Shown here piece after piece: positions 35,529 to 45,749 of a stretch of DNA of 64,000 bases. The DNA is taken from positions 59,416 to 123,415 of the forward strand of contig NZ_JADPJL010000036.1 in NCBI RefSeq assembly GCF_023073415.1, written 5' to 3'. This stretch comes from Bradyrhizobium sp. 190. GTDB taxonomy: Bacteria > Pseudomonadota > Alphaproteobacteria > Rhizobiales > Xanthobacteraceae. The stretch's first letter is position 1; each line of letters starts with the position of its first letter. The position numbers and the translations under genes are program-made. Below the pieces are notes generated by a model that ran no database searches, was not told the DNA's origin, and worked only from the letters and a program-made list of their open reading frames with translations.

Positions 35529-38363
35529 TTATGCATAAAGCGGCGTGCGCTCGCGCATCAGTCGGCTGATTGTCTGATCCCGGTCGGGGCCTTGCAGCAG
35601 CGGGCGGTTGATACCTTTCCTAAGACGATGTTGGATCACGTCGAAGTCGGTGTTGAGCCAGATCGAGACGGCTTTCTCCCCGACGAGACGCCGGGTCGAC
35701 TCATGCATGATCGAGCCGCCACCAGTCGCGATCACCGCGGGCCCTTCATTGAGCACACGCGCGATTACCCTCGCTTCGAGCTCCCTGAACCACTCCTCGC
35801 CATGGGTATCGAAAATCTGCGGTATCTCTTTACCGGCATCTTTTTGGATCTTTTGGTCGGTATCGATGAAGGGCAGCCGCAGTCGCTCGGCGATGGCCGG
35901 GCCAATGGTGGATTTTCCGGCGCTCGGCATGCCGACAAGCACGATCGGCCGCACACCGAGGGCGGCGATAATCTCGCTTGCCTCCGTTGACCTGGCGATC
36001 TCGGGCATTCTTGATTGTTCGAAAGCTCGCAATCCAAATGCCGCAGCGGCGCCGCCCTTACGATCTCCTTCGGCTCCCCAGTGGTGTATGCCCAGGGCGC
36101 CGTCGGGGATCGCAATCTGTGTGCAGACCTCTCTCGTCCGCTGCACCAGTTTCTCGGCCTTAGCTTGCTCCAAAGCATCCTCGCTTGATTGCCGCCGCAG
36201 CCTGCCGAGAATTTTATAGGTGTCGTGATTGGCAAGCTTGGCTTGATAGCTGCCTGGCGTGTGGAACTCCACTTCGAAGCGATAAGCTTCCGACGTGGTG
36301 AGCACTGTCTTGATGCCGACGAAAGTCGGACTGCGCATTCTGAACCAGTTGGTTGTCTGGCGTTCGGTGTAGTCCCGCTCCTCAAAGGCCAGCATGGCTT
36401 TCTTGAAGGCACGTGTAAAATCCTTGTCAGGAATTTCTAAGACGTGGCGTACGGCGTTGCTGAAGAGCTGTGGGGCGCTGCCGGGCGGGATGCTCATGCC
36501 GGTGAGCTGATCTGTCATGGAGGCATGCGATTTCAAGCGGCGCTCCAGATGGGGCATCTTCACCTCAATGCCGGCTTCCGCAAGGATTCCGGCAATCTCG
36601 CGTGCCGCTGCGGTGATTTTCCTCTCTTCGGCTATAGCTCGGTCAGCCTCATTTTGGGCGCGTTCTGAGGCCTCCTCGCGGGTCAGCGTGATCATGTCAG
36701 CATCGTCGGCGGCGGGCCGGAGGCCGGAGGGTTTGCGCAAAATGCCCTGCTCCGCAGCGAGTTTGATCGAGGTCTCCATGATTGAAGCCGCCAGAGTGGG
36801 GTTGTCCCTCAGATCCTCCAAGGTCGCATCGACATCAAACCTTCCGTGGGCGAGGGTCGCCGCCACGCCCTTGACGTAGGGCACGGACTTCAAGCCCGGC
36901 GTCTCGTAGAGGAGCCGCTGAAGGTGACTGCTCTTCTGGAAAAAGAGGTTGGCGCCAGTATCGGATTTATAGGCATCAGTGCCGACCTTGATGCCGAGGC
37001 TCAGCAAGTTGTTTGCGCTTTTTACGAGGTCGTCCGCATTGTAACCATCCGGGCGGGGATCGATGCGGGGAGGATAGTGGTCGAGTAAAAGCTGGATGCG
37101 GTCTCGTGGCTGAGGCGTTGCCGGATAGGTCTCCGCCAGATCCGGGAAAAGATTGCAGAGCCTTGCGCTGAGGCTCGGGTTTGCGGCGTTCGAGCTTTCG
37201 ATTGTTTCGGGCAGGGGTTGCTCATTCGGCTTCACTGCCCATGCCGCTAGGTCGTCGACGAGCAACTCGGCCATTTCGCGAGCAACCAGATGTTTGGCGA
37301 CCTCAATCTCGCTCCTCGCTCTCGCAAACGTGTTCTGGATATCCTGGCTACTCACCTCTTCCTGGCCCAACAGCTGACGGATCTCTCGCCTGAGCTCGTG
37401 GTGAACGCCCTCATAGGTGCCAAAGACAGCACGCTCGGCAAACCAGCGTTGTGCTTCATGGGATTGAGCCAGAAAGTTTCGCTGCAGGCAGCTATAGGTT
37501 TCCAGGACATCCTGCGTGGCGGCGAGGATCTGGCGGGCGCGACCGAACTGGTAATTGTCGCCCTCAAGCGCCGGGGTATGCGACTTTGGCGGCTTCAGCG
37601 ACGGAAGTCCGAGAGCTTGCTCCTTGCGATCGAACTGGCGCACATGCTCATAAAGCTGCGGCCGGTCGCCGACGATGACGACGGTGTCCCCGTCGAAGTC
37701 CCCGTCAAGTTTTTTCTGTTCACCGATCGGGACGGCAACCAACGAGCCCGGAGCGAACACCTCGGTAGCCTGCAGGATGCCGACGCACTCGAGCGGCGTG
37801 TCCACCTTGGCGCGGTCCTTGCTCGAGGTCCAACTCGAATGGCATTTGACGTCCTCGGCAGACATCACCAGCCCACGGTCGGCGTAGCCGGCCGGCCACA
37901 TCTTATCCGGCACAACCATCAGAATGCCTTTGGCAAAAAAAGTCGGATCGTCGCCCGCCAGTTCCTTCCCCGACTTCTGGGCGACATTGAAGCTGTATTG
38001 GATGGCTGTGCAGTTTTCGAGGAACACAGCGGTCGGGTCCCCCTTAACGGCCGACTTGACTCGCTCGGCGGCAAACGGGCGCAGATTGGGCTTGTCGTAG
38101 GGCGAGCGCCCGATCAGCACGCCGCTCGCCCCCATCAACGTCTCGCTCTTGAGCGTCGGCACATGGAGACAGTCATCGCTGGACGGTACGGCAACCGCGC
38201 CGGGACCGTCGATGTGTCCGGCCGTCACGGTGCGAAACAACTCTTCAGACGTCAACTCTCGCCCTTGTCTGCTCTCGAGCCAGGTTTTGGCCTTCTCCCG
38301 CGCCTCATCGGTCACCGGCTCGCTTCGGGGATAGTGTTGCAGCGCCGATGCGGGAACGGACAT
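35529..38363 (-). CDS. Probable type III effector with C-terminal shikimate-kinase domain
   Basis: A 944-residue soluble protein. The C-terminus (~800-944) is a shikimate kinase-like domain with GMPSAGKST P-loop (~808), FIDTD, WFRELEARV, ATGGGS and RPLL, so catalytic residues appear present. I recall similar kinase-like domains in large type III effectors of the RipS (SKWP)/XopAD group and Mesorhizobium Mlr6361; membership is inferred. The N-terminal ~400 residues have no familiar enzyme domain but hold KLDGDFDGDTVVIVGD (~220), resembling the catalytic DxDGD of RNA polymerases. Translation stops at TLY-Ala-TAA, yet the frame continues open past that stop to 35391 (ADITFVPPRKQ...HAYLRGE), matching the expected kinase end, so a nonsense mutation has removed about 46 residues. 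The ATG has a GAGGGAAGAAG leader, but a longer ancestral N-terminus is possible. No tts box was found. Confidence 0.7.
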   Translation of the reverse strand: MSVPASALQHYPRSEPVTDEAREKAKTWLESRQGRELTSEELFRTVTAGHIDGPGAVAVPSSDDCLHVPTLKSETLMGASGVLIGRSPYDKPNLRPFAAERVKSAVKGDPTAVFLENCTAIQYSFNVAQKSGKELAGDDPTFFAKGILMVVPDKMWPAGYADRGLVMSAEDVKCHSSWTSSKDRAKVDTPLECVGILQATEVFAPGSLVAVPIGEQKKLDGDFDGDTVVIVGDRPQLYEHVRQFDRKEQALGLPSLKPPKSHTPALEGDNYQFGRARQILAATQDVLETYSCLQRNFLAQSHEAQRWFAERAVFGTYEGVHHELRREIRQLLGQEEVSSQDIQNTFARARSEIEVAKHLVAREMAELLVDDLAAWAVKPNEQPLPETIESSNAANPSLSARLCNLFPDLAETYPATPQPRDRIQLLLDHYPPRIDPRPDGYNADDLVKSANNLLSLGIKVGTDAYKSDTGANLFFQKSSHLQRLLYETPGLKSVPYVKGVAATLAHGRFDVDATLEDLRDNPTLAASIMETSIKLAAEQGILRKPSGLRPAADDADMITLTREEASERAQNEADRAIAEERKITAAAREIAGILAEAGIEVKMPHLERRLKSHASMTDQLTGMSIPPGSAPQLFSNAVRHVLEIPDKDFTRAFKKAMLAFEERDYTERQTTNWFRMRSPTFVGIKTVLTTSEAYRFEVEFHTPGSYQAKLANHDTYKILGRLRRQSSEDALEQAKAEKLVQRTREVCTQIAIPDGALGIHHWGAEGDRKGGAAAAFGLRAFEQSRMPEIARSTEASEIIAALGVRPIVLVGMPSAGKSTIGPAIAERLRLPFIDTDQKIQKDAGKEIPQIFDTHGEEWFRELEARVIARVLNEGPAVIATGGGSIMHESTRRLVGEKAVSIWLNTDFDVIQHRLRKGINRPLLQGPDRDQTISRLMRERTPLYA

Positions 38364-38419
38364 TCTTCTTCCCTCACCAAAATCAGACGGTGCAGTCCTG
38401 CGTTCAGACCGCGACTACG

Positions 38420-39082
38420 GCGGTGGCCATGCGACCAGACCGGCTTGCGGTATTCGGCTACGCGCACGTTCCTTCCTTTAAGAAGAATCAGCGCCTGATC
38501 GACGAGGCAGCGCTGCCAGACACTCCTGCCCGTGCGGAACAGGCGGCGGCGATGGCCAATACACTGATTGCTGCGGGCTACCGCCAAATCGGACTCGACC
38601 ATTTCGCCTTGCCGGACGATGAGCTCGCGCTGGCGCAGAAAACCGGTCGCCTGCGGCGGAACTCACTGGGTTACTCGGCCGACACCTGCCATAAAGTCAT
38701 CGGCTTCGGCCCGTCGGCCATCGGCCGCCTTGGCGACGGTTACGTCCAGAACGAAGTTGCAGCGGGTTCTTACAGCGACCAAATCAATGCCGGCCGTCTG
38801 GCGACGTCAAAGGGCTACTGTCTCAGCCTCGAAGACCGCGTCCGGGCTGCAATCATCGAGCGGCTGATGTGCGATTTCGAGGTCGACGTTGCGGCAATTT
38901 GCATTACACATGGATTTGACCCGGTCCCTTTCCTCGGTTCACCCGAACGCTTGGCAATGCTCGCCGAGGATGGGATCGTGGAGGTGGAAAAGGGATTCAT
39001 CCGCGTGAGGCAGGAGCATCGTTTTCTAACTCGCGCTGTGGCGTCCGCATTCGATGCATATCTTGGCACGCCGCTCTGTTAA
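38420..39082 (+). pseudogene. hemN relic B (C-terminal half)
   Basis: One open frame of about 220 codons matches the C-terminal half of HemN: MRPDRLAVFGYAHVPSFKKN, RQIGLDHFALPDDELALAQ, GRLRRNSLGYSADT, VIGFGPSAIGRLGDGYVQN and SLEDRVRAAIIERLMCDFEV, ending RAVASAFDAYLGTP. The radical SAM half with the iron-sulfur motif is missing, so it cannot carry out coproporphyrinogen oxidation. The frame is otherwise undamaged, so the truncation is fairly recent; upstream it merges head to head with the effector gene. Confidence 0.75.
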
Positions 39083-39319
39083 GACCAGCCAAGGAGCGGT
39101 GATCGTATGAATGCATTATCTTCCGTTACGCGCCAGAAGCCCGGGTAACGAGTTTCGCTAACCTGGTGCACTCACGTACAGCGCCAAATTCGTAAAGGAC
39201 GCCGTGCGCAGCTGCGCGACGAGAGCCGCCCCGGCCCTAGCCGCGAAGACGGCTGGGCGAGTTGCTGCCGGGAATTGGACGCCCCCAACTGCAACGCAGT
39301 CCGCTCAAGCGGCGTGACC

Positions 39320-39545
39320 GACAAAGTTCATCACATCACCACCATTGCCCGTATGGCCGCGGACTTCGACCAGGATGACGACTGGCTGCGGGACGTCGCC
39401 AACAAAATGGCGATCGAGGACGGCTTCATCTGGGTCTACCGCGTCGGAGAAGATGAGATCTAGGCGTTCAGCGACTTCGGTATCGAAAACCTGATCGAGC
39501 TCGTCCGGATGTACGAAGATATTCGAGCTGACTCAAGCGCTGGCG
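39320..39545 (+). pseudogene. Hypothetical rhizobial protein relic
   Basis: The frame reads ITTIARMAADFDQDDDWLRD, VANKMAIEDGFIWVYRVGED and, after an in-frame TAG at 39461, AFSDFGIENLIELVRMYED. It resembles small hypothetical proteins I recall from rhizobia with a WVYGVGEDGVMAFTDFGIE-like motif, where the TAG position is a sense codon. Function unknown; apparently inactivated by the nonsense codon. Confidence 0.4.
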
Positions 39546-40596
39546 GCCCGGGATACCGCAATCAGCCCGCGGTCTACGCTGGATACGAACTCCCAGCAAA
39601 GCGGAGCGCTTCGTGGTGATGCACGACGGATCCTATTGATGTGCATGGTCGCCGCTCGAGCGGGATCGCCACGGACCGCCGCGTGCAATCCAGAGCAGCA
39701 ACTCGTCGACGCGATGAGCGCTAGACCAAAGAGCACAAAAGGACCAGCGCCGGCGCGACACGGCGCCAACGGTAATCCAGCACGAAAGTTAGAACCGGAT
39801 CCCGCGGGATCACGGCCTCGAAACAATCATTTCCCGTAAGAGCCTCGCGAAACCGGAACCGAAGCGACCTTCCAGAATGGCGCCCCTCGATGCTGCCATA
39901 CCGGAGTTCGTCCCTGACGCCGGGACGGTCTCGCGCCGAGCGGCACGATACCTGCGATTCGCGCAGCGAGGCCGACGTCCCGCGCCCGGTCAACCTACCA
40001 AACCTAGCAATTGATGGAGATGACGGACACATGCCAGTCAGTGCCGGTGAAACTCGCTCGGGCCACATCAAGGACGAAGTCGCGATGCGATATAGATCCG
40101 GTAAATCCAATCGAGCTGATGGATGTTCTGTCTCGTCCCGCAGCTATCAAAACGCCTCCAATCGCGCTCTCCATCTTCCCATGAGAGCCAATCAAGGCCT
40201 CATGCCGGCCTCAGCGAGCTTACGGACGTCAAAAAATGTTAGCCCCTTCTGCCCGCCTGTGCTTCATCCCATGGACCGAGCTGCGGGCGGCGTTTCTAGG
40301 GTCTGGCGTGTTGTTATGCGAGCTCAGCTACTGGCCTACTGGCGCGGCTCTGTGTTGAAGAACATCCTCGTGGCAGCGGATTTGTCGCGAGAATCCCTGG
40401 GCTCCGTGCGCTGGCCGCCAATCTGTTGCTAGCGAACGCTCACATCGAGCAGGCCACTCTCCGTGTCGACACGGTGCAGCAGATTCTTGCATTCGATTAG
40501 CGATGGAGCGGCTGGGTTGCGTCGCGCTGGCTACCCGCCACGTTGGCCAGCAGTGGTGATAGCGCGGAAGGCTGAGCGGGTCTCGTTGGCATAGAG
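39546..40596. other. Intergenic region, no recognised gene
   Basis: Frames of 60-180 codons are open on both strands but none resembles a known protein. A short plus-strand piece (VLKNILVAADLSRESLG, about 40354-40405) faintly recalls universal stress proteins, too weakly to call. Confidence 0.4.
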
Positions 40597-40740
40597 ATGC
40601 CGCCTGGCCTCAAGCGTCACCTAGACCGCCTTGAGCCCAAAGGATCGAGAACGGCTCTAGGCCGTCAGGTGGAAGTGCACCTTATTCAAATCACGGACGT
40701 GGAAATCACGATGCATTGTTGCGGAATAGCGCCAGTATCC

Positions 40741-42294
40741 ATGCGGGCATACTCGGCTGGCGTAGTTGCTTTCATCTCTCGACCAAGTGCGAAGCCAAGA
40801 GGGCGTATTCTCCTTTCCCTGATAGCTAGTCTTGCCGGCAGTTCGGCGGCGGCACAACCTGGCGATGTCTCTGGCCCTAGAAGTCAGAGCCCCGATGAGC
40901 TCGCCAAAGCAAGAAGCCAAACAATTTCTAATCCGGCCATAACCTTCCGAAGCGGCCGGCCCAAAGGAGCAGCGCGCCTTGCTGGGAACTCGCTGCCAAA
41001 AGCAGCTAGGTCTACCACAAAGCGCGATAGTGCGGAGGACATCGCCAAGAGCAGGGGTCAAAAGCAGATTGACCCATTCGCAAAATTCGAGAATCTCCGC
41101 GAAAAAGGTGCGGCGTTCACTGGGCCTGGTCCTGCGGACACGATAGATCAGGATACAGCTTCTGTCAGATCCGAGCTTTCGGATCTCGGGATTGGATTCG
41201 CTGGCTGGACCCTAAACACGTTTGTCAACAATCAACTCGGTAATGCCGCCAGAAGCACCATCGCCAATCAACAATATGTCGGCCAGAATCCGACATTTAG
41301 TACGGTCAACTCTATGATCGTCACCTATGACCTCGCTCGGTTTGGAATTCCCGACGGTCAGATCGTCGTGGGAGCCGAGCATCAATATTGGACATGGAAG
41401 AGCGCCGGGCCAGACCGACTGGGAATCAATGCAGTTTCTTACTATCAAACGTTCTTCGACAGGAAGATCGAACTCAAAGTGGGTTACCTCAGGAACCAAC
41501 ATGAGTTTGCGGGTGCCGGAGAAAAAGTTTTTGGACCCTCGTCGAAGATGCTGTTCCAAGCGGGCATGAGCAACAATTGGGCGCCAACGCCGGCCCTTAA
41601 TCTGAAGTACAATTTTGACGATCGCTTATATAATAAGCTCTCAATCCAGCGCTCGCTCAGTCCAGCCGGTCAATATACGCATGTAAGCGAAAATCCCACT
41701 GGCTTGAACTGGAGCACGCGCGACGCGGGCATTCTTTTACTTGATGAAGTTTGCTATAAGAACAAGCCTACTCCCGGGGTACCCGAGACTTGGCTGCGGG
41801 CTGGCGCGGGCTTTAACAACAGCAGCTACACGGACCTACAGCATCCGACGCAACCGACAGCCAAGGCGAACAGCGTCTACTATGTAGCTGCGGACAGGCA
41901 ATTCTGGCAGTCTGCCGTCCACGGCTCGGCATCTCGCGGAATCTATGGCGGGTTCTCTGCGATGTACGCTCCGCCTGACCTAAATAGGGCTAGTCAGTAC
42001 TACGAGCTTCGCCTGTATGCGAAGGGCCTGTTTGACAGCCGGCCCACTGATCAGATGAGTCTTGTTGTCAACAACACGATCTGGAGCCATTTCGCGGTGG
42101 ACGCTGCACTGGGGAAAGAGCAGCTGGCGCACCGGGACAGCACAGCAATTTCGGGACTGTATACGGCGCATCTGGCGCCCGGGATATATACAACCGTAGG
42201 ACTGACGTACATCAATCACCCGACAAGCATTACCTACACGCCGCAAACAGGACACGCCCTGAATATATTGGTATCTACGTCGGTATTCTTCTAG
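40741..42294 (+). CDS. OprB-type carbohydrate-selective porin
   Basis: About 517 residues from the ATG at 40741 (an in-frame ATG at 40597 would add 48 residues unlike a signal peptide). A long basic n-region precedes the hydrophobic core ILLSLIASLAGSSAAA and a likely AAA cleavage site. A low-complexity, Ser/Lys-rich linker of about 100 residues follows. The rest is beta-barrel-like: DLGIGFAGWTLNTFVNNQLG, IVTYDLARFGIPDGQIVVGA, IELKVGYLRN and a C-terminal Phe (STSVFF) expected for outer-membrane insertion. The OprB family carries sugars across the outer membrane. Stands alone; no shared operon. Confidence 0.7.
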   Translation: MRAYSAGVVAFISRPSAKPRGRILLSLIASLAGSSAAAQPGDVSGPRSQSPDELAKARSQTISNPAITFRSGRPKGAARLAGNSLPKAARSTTKRDSAEDIAKSRGQKQIDPFAKFENLREKGAAFTGPGPADTIDQDTASVRSELSDLGIGFAGWTLNTFVNNQLGNAARSTIANQQYVGQNPTFSTVNSMIVTYDLARFGIPDGQIVVGAEHQYWTWKSAGPDRLGINAVSYYQTFFDRKIELKVGYLRNQHEFAGAGEKVFGPSSKMLFQAGMSNNWAPTPALNLKYNFDDRLYNKLSIQRSLSPAGQYTHVSENPTGLNWSTRDAGILLLDEVCYKNKPTPGVPETWLRAGAGFNNSSYTDLQHPTQPTAKANSVYYVAADRQFWQSAVHGSASRGIYGGFSAMYAPPDLNRASQYYELRLYAKGLFDSRPTDQMSLVVNNTIWSHFAVDAALGKEQLAHRDSTAISGLYTAHLAPGIYTTVGLTYINHPTSITYTPQTGHALNILVSTSVFF

Positions 42295-43072
42295 GCTCTC
42301 AGGACTGCGCGTGAATTCACCGTCATGTAGTCGATATGACAATCGCCCTTTTCAACGGCTTGGGCCACGCATCACGGCGATTTTGGTATCCGCTGTGCTC
42401 CTGACGCGAAGCCGGTTACCGCGTAAATTGAGCCGTGATGTCCAACGTAGCATGCTGTTGGGAATGGTAGGTTAGAGCCTTTGCTGCTTCGGTCTACGAG
42501 CGATAGGCCGACGTCGTACTTGCGCAAGAGCTATACCCTCCGGCCGCGGAATGATCTCCGATGCTCATTTGTTTAATCGAGTGCTAAGCTTGCGGCAGCG
42601 ACATTGCTTTTGGATGGTTGCTCGTGCTGCTCGTCAGACTCGCGTCCGAGCTCGTACTCTGCCATGACAAGCCGAAATCGTGCCCTCGGAGCTTAAGTCA
42701 CCGCGAAGAGGTGTGGTAAGCGGAACCGCGACACAGATGCCAAAGCTAGCCAACTACGGCAATCGCTATATCTGTCCGACGGTCGTGGCGCTGGCCGAAA
42801 GGCGATGCGCAAGGTCGGCGGAAACGTGCCCCCCCTTCCGCGGCAAATCGACCGGACGCGGCCGGATGACTTGCGCCACTCGAATGCTGACTCATTTTCG
42901 CCGGGTCGAGATGAGCTTTAGCATCTTGCTTCAGCAAGGCCTCCCGAGTCTGCGGCGCGTTAGCCCTCCCATCCAATTGCGCGTGGCGTTCTGCTGGGTT
43001 CACTTCTCTTCTCAAACATCTATTCGCGCGAAGATAAGAGCAGTGCATTATCGGTGAATCTGCCGAGCCTTG
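42295..43072. other. Intergenic region, no recognised gene
   Basis: About 780 bases between porin and dioxygenase genes. A 125-codon plus-strand frame (42680-43057) has arginine-rich, unprotein-like composition. Nothing else is seen. Confidence 0.4.
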
Positions 43073-44002
43073 CTAGGCAACCTTCGTGGACGGGTGCTTC
43101 GTCGTCTTGAGGCGCGTTACACTGCATCGACCGTCGACGCTGACGGGCGCGTCACCATCGATTGTGGCACGATGAACGACGCGATGCTGGTCACCGTAAT
43201 CGTTGACCGCATAATGCTGCGTTGCGCGGTTATCCCAGATCGCGACATCGCCTTCTTTCCAGCTCCAGCGTACGGTGTTTTCGGGTGCCGTGATATGAGA
43301 CTGGAATAGATCAAACAGCTTCTGACCGTCGCGTTTTGGGATATCAATAAACCTTTGCACCAGATCGCCGAGCACCAGCGCGCGCTCGCTGGTCTCGGGA
43401 TGTACACGGACCACCGGGTGCTCCGTCTCATAGATCGTTTTCGTAAAGACCTCATCAAAATGCTTCTGGTCGATTTCGCGAACACGGCAGGTCCCGGCGT
43501 AGTCAAAGGCGTTGCTGTGAACGGTCCAGAGTTCGTCGGCAAGCCGTTGGAGCGGCCGCGGCAGATCCAGATAGGCGGCCACAGCGTTCGACCAAATCGT
43601 ATCGCCACCGGACGATGGGACCACAATGGCCCGCAGCACCGCAAGTCTAGGATACGCCGCGAGAAAGGTTCCATCGGCGTGCCATACATCAGCCCGGCTA
43701 CCTCCGCGCGCGGAATCAAGCTCGATGATCGAGGTCGTTCCATTGATCGTACCGAGTGTCGGATGCGGCACCAGCCTTCCCAAACAGGCAGCAAAACGCT
43801 CCTGCTCCGCGTCATCAAGATGCCCCTGATCGCGGAAGAAGATCACCTTGTGTTCGAGCAGCAAGCTGTTGATCCCAGCGATGGTTTGGCTCGGTAAATC
43901 ACCCGAGAGCTTGATATTTCTAATTTCAACACCGATGCGCGCTGCGCGCTTGACGACGTCGGTCAGTGGAATGACACTCTCGGTCGAAGCCGTTTGTTTC
44001 AT
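43073..44002 (-). CDS. TauD/TfdA-family alpha-ketoglutarate-dependent dioxygenase
   Basis: About 309 residues of a non-haem iron(II), 2-oxoglutarate-dependent oxygenase. The iron-binding facial triad is visible in VWHADGTF (His and Asp) and the distal His in RATQHYAVNDYGDQHRVVHR, which also carries the 2-oxoglutarate-binding Arg. Length suits taurine or alkylsulfate dioxygenases, which release sulfite or sulfate from organosulfur compounds, but the substrate cannot be told from sequence. The ATG at 44002 gives the family start (MKQTASTES); a start 18 codons earlier is possible. No transporter genes are adjacent. Confidence 0.88.
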   Translation of the reverse strand: MKQTASTESVIPLTDVVKRAARIGVEIRNIKLSGDLPSQTIAGINSLLLEHKVIFFRDQGHLDDAEQERFAACLGRLVPHPTLGTINGTTSIIELDSARGGSRADVWHADGTFLAAYPRLAVLRAIVVPSSGGDTIWSNAVAAYLDLPRPLQRLADELWTVHSNAFDYAGTCRVREIDQKHFDEVFTKTIYETEHPVVRVHPETSERALVLGDLVQRFIDIPKRDGQKLFDLFQSHITAPENTVRWSWKEGDVAIWDNRATQHYAVNDYGDQHRVVHRATIDGDAPVSVDGRCSVTRLKTTKHPSTKVA

Positions 44003-44056
44003 TGCGAATTTTTCCAAGTTTTGCGGATTCTTCAAGCGGACAAGGGCGCGTGTCAC

Positions 44057-44450
44057 TCGGTTTCGAAGGCGAGCCTCGCGCTACGGGTACTCTCGAGCAA
44101 GCACCATGCCATTCGGAAAGCCGAGCTGTGAACGTCCGTCAGGTACCGGATCGGATTTGAATCGAACAGTTTGCCAGGAACTCGATGCCACCTCCCATCC
44201 TCTTTCCAACGCCACCCGGGTCGGCGGCGAAAGGCATAGGGCGCATAATCGACAGGAAATGTACCGCTCGGCACCCGAAGAGAAAGGCCATACGGTCCTC
44301 GTGCAACGTCGAGTAGCCAGCTGTGCGTGCTGTTCTCGTCCAGTATGCGCCCTCCGCTTAACAGTTTGCGGCAATCGGCCAGTCTCGAGCCGCCTCTGCG
44401 AACGGGCCATCACCGGCTCTCAAGGTGTTCGGGACCTGCCCTGGCCGTGA
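44057..44450. other. Intergenic region, no recognised gene
   Basis: A 73-codon minus-strand frame (44053-44274, GTFPVDYAPYAFRRRPGWRW) is protein-like at its start but I do not recognise it. Nothing else is seen. Confidence 0.3.
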
Positions 44451-45660
44451 TCACTGCCGAAACATCATCGACTGGAAATGGAAGAGGAATAGATGACCTT
44501 GGAAGAGCTCCAAACGATTGAACACGGCATTATCCAGGCGAAAGCCATTGATCCGCGGCACTGGGATCGCGATGTTCTCGATGCACCGACGTCCGAGCAC
44601 GGTGAGGCAGATGTTCTGCACGGTCCCGCTGGGTTTGCCCAAGAAGCCAAAGATATGTCCACTACCAGTCTTTATAGGTGTTTCAATGTTGTCAAAGTAG
44701 TTGCCCTCGATCAGTGCTTGCACAGATGGTCCAGCATCCACTGCATGGAAGAATCCGCCGCTCTGTTGCGCATGCGTGTTGTGGAAGTAATTGTTAAGGA
44801 GATGAATAATAGCCTGCGCACCGTCAATGTGCGGCGCCCGCCCTGAGATCTCATGGAAATAGTTATTTGCGATGGTGATCGTCTGCGGGACACCAAGAAA
44901 CAGGAGATTCCAATAGTGCTCCCCGTTACAATAGGAGGAATAGGTATCGCTGCCATCGAAGTCGTTCCAGGAAATCGTAATATTCGTCGTAGGGCCAGAG
45001 CCGCCGGCAATCATCTGCCGCCCGATATTATGAAATCGGTTGTGACCGATCCAAACCAGGTCGGCTCGTGCAATTGCAATAGCATCGCCGGCAAATATCG
45101 CGCCTTGATTGATATCACTGATGGTCAGGTTGCGAATAACGACGTTGCTGACCCCATTTAGGCGCAGCCCCTTCCCTTTGATTGTAGCGCTCGGGCCAAC
45201 GCCGATCACCGTCTTGTTTGAGCCAATCTCCGGGCGCGGCCCTGTCGAAGCCGACCAATGTCTTCTCCTTGCCATCGCAATGCGCATCGTTGCCATCCAT
45301 AAGGAGAAGGGACTCACGGTTGTAAGGTGCCGAACAAGCACGGCCGTATTGGCAACCCTGCCCCTCGCCTTTGCCCTTTCGTACCGGTAAAGTCTATGGT
45401 TCCGGCTACCTGGATCTCGCGCGGACTATTGTCATTGCAGTGCCGAAGCTGTACGAACGACACAACTCATACTTCAGAGCTTTGGTTGATCTGACCTGAA
45501 CTACCTCGCCTCCGCGGCCGCCCGTCGCTGCAGAGCCAAAGCCCTTGAGGGCTTCCGATCGCACATTGTTCGATCCGAGCACGGAAGAGACGCCGACGAC
45601 GACAGCAAGTCCACCGAGCACGCGCAACGACCGCTTGATGTGCTTCATCGTTTCCTTCAT
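44451..45660 (-). pseudogene. Pectin/pectate lyase (PL1-type) with frameshifts
   Basis: Starts with a signal peptide (HIKRSLRVLGGLAVVVGVSS) then GFGSAATGGRGGEVVQV, the N-terminal block of family 1 lyases. The next part is spread over three frames (QVAGTIDFTG, then GQGCQYGRACSAPYN and DGNDAHCDGKEKTLVGFD). From about 45245 a long open frame gives the parallel beta-helix: IGSNKTVIGVGPSATIKGKG, NVVIRNLTISDIN, GDAIAIARADLVWIGHNRF, YWNLLFLG, HEISGRAPHIDG, and GNYFDNIETPI near the end. The cysteine-rich N-terminal block most resembles fungal-type pectin lyases. Three frameshifts within about 200 bases of the N-terminal third imply loss of function. An intact version would be secreted and cut plant pectin. 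Confidence 0.75.
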
Positions 45661-45749
45661 AGGCATGTGCTCTCTCTTACCCAGAAAATCCGCACGAGGA
45701 CTTGAACTCTCGAACTCAAATGCTGAACTGAAATAGGCCATCAGCATGC

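Noticed and set aside
36015..36040. TTCGAAAGCT sequence resembling part of a tts box
   Set aside because: It is inside the effector coding sequence, reads in the wrong direction for that gene, and the rest of the tts-box consensus is absent.
37290..38498. 402-codon open frame on the plus strand
   Set aside because: It lies opposite the effector gene and its translation has no family features; it is an antisense shadow of a long GC-biased gene.
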